Source: an uncultured Ruminococcus sp.
Lineage (GTDB): Bacteria; Bacillota; Clostridia; Oscillospirales; Acutalibacteraceae
Reading direction: 5' to 3'
NCBI GenBank assembly: GCA_946414115.1
Contig: CAMKNF010000114.1
Location: 1 to 6,261 of the forward strand
DNA length: 6,261 nt
Below, in pieces: positions 1-5,921 of the stretch. The notes beneath the pieces are model-generated. The model saw only the letters and a program-made list of their open reading frames with translations, did no database searches and was not told the DNA's origin. Every line of letters begins with the position of its first letter. Within the stretch, counting starts at the first letter, position 1. The position numbers and the translations under genes are program-made.

Positions 1-1
1 G

Positions 2-1246
2 TTTTCTTCATTCAATGCCTTTGCTGAAGAAACAACAAAAGAAAGTGTATATACCATAGCGGGCAATAATGAAGAACTTTTCGGTCTTATCTGGTATAAG
101 TACATCACCAAGGATAACACAATGCAAAAGTCGGGTGATGTCTATATATACGAACTAAAGGACGTTCAGGTACAGACAGGTATTAAATTTTCGATTGTAG
201 AGCATAAGCCTGACGGTACAACCAGAGAATACGGTAACGGTCCCCATTATCCCGGTAATTTTGATATTTATTCCGAATTCAGAGTTGCTAAAGCCTGTGA
301 CGTTACTATTACCTTTAACCCCGAAACACACGAAATAAAAGTTCTCGGTGACGGTGTAAGGGAAATCAAAGGCGACACTTACAGATTATATGCCTATAGT
401 ATGAATTGTGATACTTTCGGTATTGATACAAGAACCAATCCGTATCCTTTAGAAAACGAAATGACTGAGAATGAAAACGGTATTTATTCCGTAACGTTTA
501 AGGGTGTACAGCCGCAAAAAAATATTCTTATAAATATTTCAGCGGAAGTAGCTGAACCTATTGTAGGATTTACGGGATATAATTACTGCGCAATTGATGT
601 GACAAAACCTTGCGATGTTACTGTGTATTTTTCAGGATATGCATACAGCGAATCCTCTAAAATATGGGCAGAGGGTGACGGCGTTGTAATGAAAACAAAA
701 CCCGAAATCGGAGAAATGCACTTTATAGGCGGCATAACCGATAATCCCACAGACAGCAATAAAATGAAGCAGAAAGACGATTATGTTTTTACTTATCGTG
801 CCGATAAACTGACAACCGATATAGATTATGGTTTCCAGTTTTATAATGTTCAGGAAAACTATAACGATATGTGGTACGGTGGTTATTATGACGGTAGTTT
901 TAAATTTGGCACAGATAATCAGGCATATCCAATTTTTAGTGATTATGGGGCTTGTTTCCAGAGAGGTTATTTCAGCGTACCGTATGATAATGCAAGCGTG
1001 CTGATTACCTTTGACCTTACAAACTATGACTACGTTTCAAAGCAGAACGCAAGCTACAGAATTGATTTAATCGGTGATGTCTGCGGTGACGGAAAAATTT
1101 CCGTAACAGACGCTACAGAGCTTCAGAAGTCACTTTCTGAAATCACAGAGCTTACCGATAATCAGAATACTCTTGCAGACGTAAACGGCGACGGCGAAGT
1201 AAATGTAAAGGACGTTACAGAAATTCAGAAAATAGCCGTACAGTAA
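2..1246 (+). CDS. Secreted protein with three repeated beta-rich modules and C-terminal type I dockerin (5' partial)
   Basis: The reading frame is open from base 2, well upstream of the first in-frame ATG at 122, so 414 codons are visible and the start is missing. Visible residues 1-8 (FSSFNAFA) followed by EETT look like the end of a signal peptide, so nearly all of the mature protein is present. Three modules of roughly 105-120 residues follow (about 16-120, 121-229, 236-357). The first two end in a shared pattern, CDVTxxF...GDGV, and the third ends in a looser version. Module 1 (TIAGNNEELFG..W, then KFSIVEH) recalls the X25/starch-binding-like modules of ruminococcal amylases; that link is inferred. 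Residues 359-414 form a dockerin with two Ca-binding loops, DVCGDGKISVTD and DVNGDGEVNVKD, each followed by a helix with ATELQK or VTEIQK. Dockerins bind cohesins on scaffoldins, so this is probably a non-catalytic or carbohydrate-binding subunit of an extracellular complex. No catalytic domain is visible. Loop 1 has Cys in place of the usual Asn at position 3. Confidence 0.85.
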   Translation, partial: FSSFNAFAEETTKESVYTIAGNNEELFGLIWYKYITKDNTMQKSGDVYIYELKDVQVQTGIKFSIVEHKPDGTTREYGNGPHYPGNFDIYSEFRVAKACDVTITFNPETHEIKVLGDGVREIKGDTYRLYAYSMNCDTFGIDTRTNPYPLENEMTENENGIYSVTFKGVQPQKNILINISAEVAEPIVGFTGYNYCAIDVTKPCDVTVYFSGYAYSESSKIWAEGDGVVMKTKPEIGEMHFIGGITDNPTDSNKMKQKDDYVFTYRADKLTTDIDYGFQFYNVQENYNDMWYGGYYDGSFKFGTDNQAYPIFSDYGACFQRGYFSVPYDNASVLITFDLTNYDYVSKQNASYRIDLIGDVCGDGKISVTDATELQKSLSEITELTDNQNTLADVNGDGEVNVKDVTEIQKIAVQ

Positions 1247-1279
1247 AATCAGACCGGTTGGATAAAATATAACAATTTG

Positions 1280-1316
1280 AGGAGCAGACCGAAATCTAAA
1301 ATGTCTGCTCCTTTTT
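1280..1316 (+). terminator. Rho-independent terminator after the dockerin gene
   Basis: AGGAGCAGAC (1280-1289) pairs perfectly with GTCTGCTCCT (1303-1312), giving a 10-bp stem with a 13-nt loop. Its 3' arm runs straight into TTTTT and an AT-rich tract. It lies 33 bases after the dockerin-gene stop codon and separates that gene from the next transcription unit. There is no T-tract on the other strand, so it looks unidirectional. Confidence 0.9.
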
Positions 1317-1375
1317 ATTTTGTTTAACACTTTAATTGAAAATATATGTAAAATTTTTCAAGTGTTACATTTTTA

Positions 1376-1404
1376 TTGCAATTTCAGTCATTATGTAGTA
1401 TGAT
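1376..1404 (+). promoter_or_regulatory. SigA-type promoter for the DUF5685/J-protein/membrane-protein unit
   Basis: A -35 box TTGCAA (1376-1381), a 17-base spacer and a -10 box TATGAT (1399-1404) lie between the terminator and the first gene. The expected transcription start is near 1411, leaving a leader of about 40 nt before the GTG at 1450. Surrounding sequence is very AT-rich, so other -10-like hexamers exist (TATATT near 1415), but this pair has the best spacing. No operator-like inverted repeat is seen over it. Confidence 0.6.
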
Positions 1405-1436
1405 ATATTATGAGTATATATTACTATGGTTTACAA

Positions 1437-1442
1437 TAAGGA
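1437..1442 (+). promoter_or_regulatory. Ribosome binding site fixing a GTG start at 1450
   Basis: AAGGAG lies 7 bases upstream of GTG 1450-1452. The alternative in-frame ATG at 1426 has no ribosome binding site before it and would place this site inside the gene. The site therefore decides the start of the DUF5685-like protein. Confidence 0.8.
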
Positions 1443-1449
1443 GCAAATT

Positions 1450-2304
1450 GTGTTTGGATATTTGCAAATTCAGAAAAGCGAATTGCTTGTACGGGAGTTC
1501 GAGGCATATAAATCCGTATATTGCGGCTTGTGCAAACAAATGGGAAAGGATTATTCGTTCCTAACCCGTTTAAGTTTAAGCTATGACTGCACATTTTACG
1601 CAATGCTTCTTATGTCCGTTTCAAGAAGCTGCAAGGGCTTTAAGGACGGAAGGTGTACATTTAATCCGCTTAAAAAGTGCAAATTTGCCTTGTGCGAAAG
1701 CGATTGCTACAGCAAGGCTTCAGCCTTTTCCGTCATTTCCGTTTTCTATAAGCTAAAGGACGATTTAGCAGACGAAGGCTTTTTCAGAAGAATTTTAACA
1801 AGATTTCTGCTGTTATTTTTTTCACATTGGCAAAAGAAAGCCGCAAAAAAATATCCCGAAATAGACAAATATATTTCCGAAATGACCTTAATGCAGGCAG
1901 AGGCAGAGGCTGATACAAATTGTTCGGTTGATATGGCGGCTCACCCTACAGGATATATGCTTGCAAATGTTTTTGCACTTGAGGCTGAAAACGACACAGA
2001 CAAACGTGTATATTATGAATTTGGCTATCATCTCGGCAGGTGGATATATTTGGTTGACGCCGCCGATGATATTGAAAAGGATAAAAAGAAAAATAATTTC
2101 AATCCGTTTATTTCTTTAAAGGAAGAATACACGGAGGATCGAATTGTATCGGCACTCAATCAATCGCTTGCAAGAGCGTATGACGCTTATAATTTAATTG
2201 ATATAAAGGATTTCAGAGGCATTCTCGACAATATGCTTTTACTCGGTTTGCCCTCTGTTCAAAACAAAGTAACAGGCAATATAGTCGGAGGTAATAATGA
2301 ATAA
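1450..2304 (+). CDS. DUF5685-like protein of unknown function
   Basis: From GTG 1450 the product is 284 residues. The start is chosen for the AAGGAG site and because the resulting N-terminus (MFGYLQIQKSELLVREFEAY, then YCGLC) matches my recollection of DUF5685 proteins in Clostridia. No signal peptide is visible; the protein looks largely helical, with a hydrophobic stretch near residues 119-126 (FLLLFFSH). Cysteines cluster at C25 and C28 (CGLC) and at C61, C69, C77, C82 and C86, suggesting a metal site (inference). Two Asp-rich motifs stand out: KDDLADE (D104, D105, D108) and DAADDIEKD (D203, D206, D207, D211), the latter followed by NNFNPF. They resemble the paired Mg-binding motifs of all-helical isoprenoid synthases, but this is only a pattern analogy and the biochemical role is unknown. 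The gene heads a unit: its last 8 bases overlap the J-protein gene, so the two are likely translationally coupled. Confidence 0.75.
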   Translation: MFGYLQIQKSELLVREFEAYKSVYCGLCKQMGKDYSFLTRLSLSYDCTFYAMLLMSVSRSCKGFKDGRCTFNPLKKCKFALCESDCYSKASAFSVISVFYKLKDDLADEGFFRRILTRFLLLFFSHWQKKAAKKYPEIDKYISEMTLMQAEAEADTNCSVDMAAHPTGYMLANVFALEAENDTDKRVYYEFGYHLGRWIYLVDAADDIEKDKKKNNFNPFISLKEEYTEDRIVSALNQSLARAYDAYNLIDIKDFRGILDNMLLLGLPSVQNKVTGNIVGGNNE

Positions 2305-2905
2305 TCCATACGAGGTTCTCGGCGTTTCCGAAACAGCTACCGATGAGGAAATCAAAGCGGCTTACAGAAAGCTTGCTAAAAAGTATCATCCCGATAACTA
2401 CGCTGACAGTCCTCTTGCAGACGTAGCCGAACAGAAGATGAAAGAGATTAACGAGGCTTACGACGCTATAAATCAGATGCGTCAAAAGGGTAAGGGTACA
2501 GGCTCAACAGGCTCATCATCTTATTCAAGCTCTGCAAATTCGCAGTTTTACAACGTAAGAATTTACATTCAGCGCAATATGATTGATCAGGCTGAACAGA
2601 TACTCGACTCAACTCCTATGGGCAATCGTACAGCCGAGTGGTACTATCTCAAGGGAATGTGTGCCTACAGACGTGGCTGGAGCGAGCAGGCTTTCAATAA
2701 CTTTACTACAGCCTGCAATATGGATCCGAATAATCAGGAGTACCGTGCGGCGCTCAATAATATGCAGAATCAGCGTGCGTATAATTACGGCGGCTACAAT
2801 CAACCGAATATGCAAGGCACAGGCGCAGGCTGTTCTTGCTGTGATGTTTGTGCGGCAATGATGTGCGCAGACTGTATGTGCGATTGCTGCAGGGCAGGTT
2901 GCTGA
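2297..2905 (+). CDS. J-domain protein with TPR-like region and Cys-rich tail
   Basis: This 202-residue protein starts with a J-domain (residues about 3-65): NPYEVLGV, then AAYRKLAKKYHPDNY with the essential HPD at 31-33, and INEAYDAI. J-domains stimulate the ATPase of DnaK/Hsp70. It lacks the G/F region plus CxxCxGxG zinc fingers of true DnaJ, so it is a specialised co-chaperone and not dnaJ itself. A Gly/Ser linker (about 66-82) leads to TPR-like helices: a half-repeat at 84-105 and a better repeat at about 113-150 (WYYLKGMCAYRRG, then A..NF..A...DP). The tail, C179-C202, has 10 Cys in 24 residues and may bind metal, form disulfides or anchor the protein (inference). The start is well supported: GGAGGT (2287-2292) lies 4 bases before the ATG. 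The gene overlaps the DUF5685-like gene by 8 bases, and the membrane-protein gene follows after 1 base. Its Hsp70 partner is not in the window. Confidence 0.9.
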   Translation: MNNPYEVLGVSETATDEEIKAAYRKLAKKYHPDNYADSPLADVAEQKMKEINEAYDAINQMRQKGKGTGSTGSSSYSSSANSQFYNVRIYIQRNMIDQAEQILDSTPMGNRTAEWYYLKGMCAYRRGWSEQAFNNFTTACNMDPNNQEYRAALNNMQNQRAYNYGGYNQPNMQGTGAGCSCCDVCAAMMCADCMCDCCRAGC

Positions 2906-2906
2906 T

Positions 2907-3455
2907 ATGAAAAACGGTGTAAAAAACTCAACCTTTAGAGTAGCCTTTTGCGGTATCATAGCGGCTCTGGGACTTGTGTTGATGCTTCTTACTTCTCTTG
3001 TTCCTGTCGGAACATATGCATTTCCCTGCTTTGCAGGATTATTTATTGCAGCCGTAGTTATAGAGTACGGCTGCAAATGGGGACTCGGCGTATACGCCGT
3101 AGTTGCGGTTTTGTCGCTGTTTCTTGCTGGTGACAAGGAGGCTGTTCTCTATTTTATTGCACTTTTCGGTTATTATCCTATTCTGAAAGCAGTATTTGAA
3201 AAGCATATTAAAAATAAAATCATTTTGTATGTTCTAAAATTTGCAGTTTTTAACACTGCGGCAATTGCTTCGTTTTTTGCGGCTGCTTTTCTGCTTTCGA
3301 TTTCTCCCGAAGAATATACGCTTTTCGGTGTTTATATGCCGCTTGCTTTTCTGGCGTTCGGGAACATATTTTTCCTAATATACGACTTTGCAGTTACTGT
3401 GTTTGTCGGCCAGTATGTTGTAAGGTTAAGAAGTAAATTTTTCGGAAGAAAATGA
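2907..3455 (+). CDS. Six-helix integral membrane protein, function unknown
   Basis: The product has 182 residues, with a short positively charged N-terminus and about six hydrophobic segments near residues 10-33, 36-54, 58-75, 79-97, 104-132 and 141-174. Charged residues sit at or next to the segments (E53, D76-K77-E78), followed by FGYYPILK at 87-94, which looks like a family motif. Size and topology resemble S-components of ECF vitamin transporters, but I cannot identify a substrate family and no ECF ATPase or T-component gene is nearby, so this stays a hypothesis. The ATG lies 1 base after the J-protein stop with only a weak GCAGGT-like site, so translation probably depends on coupling. 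No terminator is visible after the gene, and the next promoter starts 8 bases beyond its stop. Confidence 0.75.
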   Translation: MKNGVKNSTFRVAFCGIIAALGLVLMLLTSLVPVGTYAFPCFAGLFIAAVVIEYGCKWGLGVYAVVAVLSLFLAGDKEAVLYFIALFGYYPILKAVFEKHIKNKIILYVLKFAVFNTAAIASFFAAAFLLSISPEEYTLFGVYMPLAFLAFGNIFFLIYDFAVTVFVGQYVVRLRSKFFGRK

Positions 3456-3462
3456 ATATTAT

Positions 3463-3491
3463 TTGCGAAAAAAGAATTTTTATGTTATAAT
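3463..3491 (+). promoter_or_regulatory. Extended -10 SigA-type promoter for the lysozyme gene
   Basis: TTGCGA (3463-3468), a 17-base spacer and a consensus TATAAT (3486-3491) form a near-ideal promoter. TG sits one base upstream of the -10 (TGTTATAAT, 3483-3491), giving an extended -10. A second TATAAT follows at 3495-3500. Transcription would start near 3498-3508, giving a leader of roughly 70 nt before the ATG at 3574. Confidence 0.75.
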
Positions 3492-3560
3492 AGTTATAAT
3501 ATATAAGAAAACACGAACATTTTTACTCGCAGTACACTATATGAGGTTTTGAAAAGGAAC

Positions 3561-3568
3561 AAAGGTGG
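3561..3568 (+). promoter_or_regulatory. Ribosome binding site fixing the ATG start at 3574
   Basis: AAAGGTGG ends 5 bases before ATG 3574. An in-frame GTG at 3565 lies inside this site and so is unlikely to be the start. Starting at 3574 also gives a typical signal peptide beginning MKQK. Confidence 0.75.
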
Positions 3569-3573
3569 TATTT

Positions 3574-5868
3574 ATGAAACAAAAAATATTTGTAAGAGTT
3601 GTCTGTATTGCGCTTGCAGTTGCAATTTTAGGCTCGGTTTTCTTGGTTGCTGTCAGCTCGCTTTCGGCAGGTGCAGTTTCAGAATCTCTTGAAGATGTCG
3701 CATCAGCACAGATTGATGAAAGCTCCGAAACAGCTACTCAATCACCCGAAACACTAAAAAGTGATTTTGTAGCTACAGTCAGTACAAATCTTTTAAAGAC
3801 AGCCTATTCTTCTCCGTCAAAGGGAGCAAGCGGATATGTAAATGATGATTATGTAAATCTTCGCAGCGGCGCAGGCACAAACTATTCTGTAGTAACCTGT
3901 ATGCGAAAAAATACAAAGTTTACATATGTTGACGGCAAACTGTATAATTCAGAATGGTATAAAATCAAGCTTACCTCAAATTCAAAAACAGGCTATATAC
4001 GAAAGGATTTTGCAACCCTTTCGCAGACATCAACCGATACTCCTTCAACAGAAAAAGTAACGGGTTATGTAAACGACGATTATGTAAATCTTCGCAGCGG
4101 TGCAGGAACAAACTATTCTGTAGTAACCTGTATGCGTAAGAACACACAGTTTACGTTTATCAGCACAAAACTTTATAATTCAAATTGGTATAATATTCAG
4201 CTTTCGGACGGTAAAAAGGGCTATATTTGCAAACCCTATGCTACTAAAAACAGCTCATCTTCCAATCCGTCAACGCCGACAACACCGACTGCTCCCACAA
4301 CTCCGTCAGGCTCAATCAAGCTTTCCGCAACGAGCGAAACAATTTACGTTGGAAACAAATTTGCAATAACTGCAACGGGAGCAAGCTCGGTTAAGTGGAG
4401 CAGTTCAAACACTTCTGTTGCAACCGTTGACTCACACGGTGTTGTTACGGCAAAGAAAAGCGGTTCTGTTGATATTAAAGCTACGTCAGGCACAAAATCC
4501 GCAACTTGCAAAATTACCGTTAAGTCGGGCAGTACAGTGAATATTTCTACAACTTCAATCAGCAATATGCGCAGAGGAAAATCCGTATTGCTGAAATCTA
4601 CTACAGGCTCTGTAAAGTGGAAATCATCAAACACTGAAATTGCGACTGTAAACAACGGAATTGTAGATACAAAATCAAACGGATATGTAACAATTACCGC
4701 CTACACATCAAGCGGTGCGGCAACCTGCCTTATAAATGTAATCGGCAGAGATAATATCAGATTTGTATACGCATCACCTAACTCTGCACCTAAAAATTCA
4801 ACTGTAACATTCAAGGCAATTACCGATACAGACAGAGTTGCAGTTCGTTTTGTCGTATCAAATGGCAGTACGTCCTATACTGTGAATGCTACAAGCAAGG
4901 TTAAAGACGGCGATAACTACATATGGTCCGGTTCAAAACAGCTTGGCAAAACAGGCAAATGGACAGTCAAGGCTTATGCAAAATATAAAACCTCAACTAA
5001 ATATCTTACAACTCCCGGAAACGGAGAGGGAGAGGTATTTGTAACTTCTTCAACCGACAAGACCACAACTGTCTGTGCCGAAAGACGTGCAAGTGACGAA
5101 GTAATCAACCTTATTGCAAACTACGAAGGTTTCTTAACCTGCGTTACTGCCGACAGCATAACATCCGACCCGACGCTCGGCTACGGCAAGGTAGTTCTTA
5201 CAAATGAACAGTTCTACAATAACCTCACCAAGAACGAAGCATATGCGTACCTTTGCCAGACTGTCAACAAGGGCGGTTACACAACAAAAACAAATTCATT
5301 CCTTTTAGACAACGGAATTAAGTTCAATCAACAGCAATTCGATTCACTTGTCTGCTTTACATATAACGTAGGTGCAAGCGCAATCTACAACGATTCCGAT
5401 TTACAGTCTGTTCTGCTCAACACAGGTTCGGGCAGTTCAACAATCAAGGCAGGTGCAAGCGGATATGTAAATGCTTCAGAAGTGAACCTTCGCAGTGGTG
5501 CAGGAACAAACTATTCGGTTCTGACCTGTATGTCACAAAACACCAAGTTTACATTTGTTGACGGCAAGGTTTATAATTCTGACTGGTACAAAATCAAGCT
5601 GTCAAACGGCACAACAGGCTATATCTATAAGTCATATGCATCCGTTTCAGGCGGCTCAAGAGATTTGAACAATGTAAATAAGCAAAGCTTTTTAGACAAC
5701 TATTTGCAGTATCACCATGCGGCAGGCTCCTGCTACTGGGGACTCTTATACAGACGAGTAGACGAAGCAGAAATATTCTTCTACGCTGACTATCAGCGTG
5801 ACGGCGAATACAACAAAAAAGGCTTCAAATTCAATTGCGGTGTAAGACCTTCCTTTGGTATAGGCTGA
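3574..5868 (+). CDS. Exported GH24 lysozyme with three SH3b domains and Ig-like domains
   Basis: This 764-residue protein should cleave peptidoglycan between MurNAc and GlcNAc outside the cell. Residues 1-34 form a signal peptide (MKQK, a long hydrophobic core, then AGA before VS). Domain order: SH3b-1 (84-150), SH3b-2 (162-223), a Pro/Thr linker (about 228-247), Big_2-like Ig domain (248-319), a second, more diverged one (320-391), a further beta-rich region (about 393-491), then GH24. The GH24 part has ANYEGF with E518, D527 and T534 before LGYG. The E-to-D spacing equals that of T4 lysozyme E11/D20; the D-to-T spacing is one residue longer. QFDSLVCFTYNVGA follows. At about 617 the domain is interrupted by SH3b-3 (627-693), with GSGSST and SGGSRD linkers. 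It then resumes with FLDNYLQYHHAAG and GLLYRRVDEAEIFF (up to about 740), the usual GH24 ending. A 24-residue tail follows. SH3b domains normally bind cell wall. No sortase motif is seen. It could be an autolysin or act on other bacteria; a prophage endolysin is unlikely given the size, signal peptide and neighbours. Confidence 0.9.
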   Translation: MKQKIFVRVVCIALAVAILGSVFLVAVSSLSAGAVSESLEDVASAQIDESSETATQSPETLKSDFVATVSTNLLKTAYSSPSKGASGYVNDDYVNLRSGAGTNYSVVTCMRKNTKFTYVDGKLYNSEWYKIKLTSNSKTGYIRKDFATLSQTSTDTPSTEKVTGYVNDDYVNLRSGAGTNYSVVTCMRKNTQFTFISTKLYNSNWYNIQLSDGKKGYICKPYATKNSSSSNPSTPTTPTAPTTPSGSIKLSATSETIYVGNKFAITATGASSVKWSSSNTSVATVDSHGVVTAKKSGSVDIKATSGTKSATCKITVKSGSTVNISTTSISNMRRGKSVLLKSTTGSVKWKSSNTEIATVNNGIVDTKSNGYVTITAYTSSGAATCLINVIGRDNIRFVYASPNSAPKNSTVTFKAITDTDRVAVRFVVSNGSTSYTVNATSKVKDGDNYIWSGSKQLGKTGKWTVKAYAKYKTSTKYLTTPGNGEGEVFVTSSTDKTTTVCAERRASDEVINLIANYEGFLTCVTADSITSDPTLGYGKVVLTNEQFYNNLTKNEAYAYLCQTVNKGGYTTKTNSFLLDNGIKFNQQQFDSLVCFTYNVGASAIYNDSDLQSVLLNTGSGSSTIKAGASGYVNASEVNLRSGAGTNYSVLTCMSQNTKFTFVDGKVYNSDWYKIKLSNGTTGYIYKSYASVSGGSRDLNNVNKQSFLDNYLQYHHAAGSCYWGLLYRRVDEAEIFFYADYQRDGEYNKKGFKFNCGVRPSFGIG
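3832..4242 (+). repeat. Tandem SH3b-coding repeat, copies 1 and 2
   Basis: Copies begin at 3832 and 4063, a period of 231 bp (77 codons). The first 28 residues of each, from GYVNDDYVNLRSG through CMRKNT, are identical, and 29 consecutive bases are shared near their centres (from ACAAACTATTC to TGTATGCG). Differences in that stretch are mostly synonymous third-position changes, while the second halves differ in amino acids. Confidence 0.9.
5452..5650 (+). repeat. Third SH3b-coding copy, nested in the lysozyme domain
   Basis: GASGYVN, VNLRSGAGTNYSV and KFTFVDGK repeat the copy at 3823-4023, and 20 bases (GGTGCAGGAACAAACTATTC) are identical to copy 2. The copy lies about 1.4 kb downstream of the tandem pair and inside the GH24 coding region. 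Confidence 0.85.
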
Positions 5869-5921
5869 TTGCTAGGTAATAATTAAGTGTTGTTTAAAAT
5901 GAAAATGAAGAAGGTAATAAG

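Noticed and set aside
1426..1449. ATG at 1426 as the start of the DUF5685-like gene
   Set aside because: No ribosome binding site precedes it, it lies only about 15 bases from the predicted transcription start, and the strong AAGGAG at 1437-1442 would fall inside the gene. GTG 1450 fits better.
2609..3136. Reverse-strand open frame of 175 codons
   Set aside because: It lies antisense across the J-protein and membrane-protein genes, has no ribosome binding site or recognisable domain, and has low-complexity composition typical of a shadow frame.
3541..3552. Minimal open frame ATG AGG TTT TGA in the lysozyme leader
   Set aside because: Three codons with no ribosome binding site; most likely chance. 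No leader-peptide attenuator structure is visible.
3565..3573. GTG at 3565 as the lysozyme start
   Set aside because: It is part of the ribosome binding site AAAGGTGG; ATG 3574 has proper spacing and yields a typical signal peptide.
3574..5868. Prophage endolysin or prophage remnant
   Set aside because: A GH24 domain is common in phage, but this protein is far larger, has a signal peptide, three SH3b and Ig-like domains, its own promoter, and no holin, tail or integrase gene nearby.
5855..5883. Promoter for proC (TTGGTA, 16-base spacer, TAATAA)
   Set aside because: Both boxes are weak matches and overlap the end of the lysozyme gene, so it is not listed as a separate feature; it remains possible.
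5875..5920. Repeat of AGGTAATAA before proC (5874-5882 and 5912-5920)
   Set aside because: Nine AT-rich bases, the second being the ribosome binding site region; no inverted or further copies, so probably coincidence.
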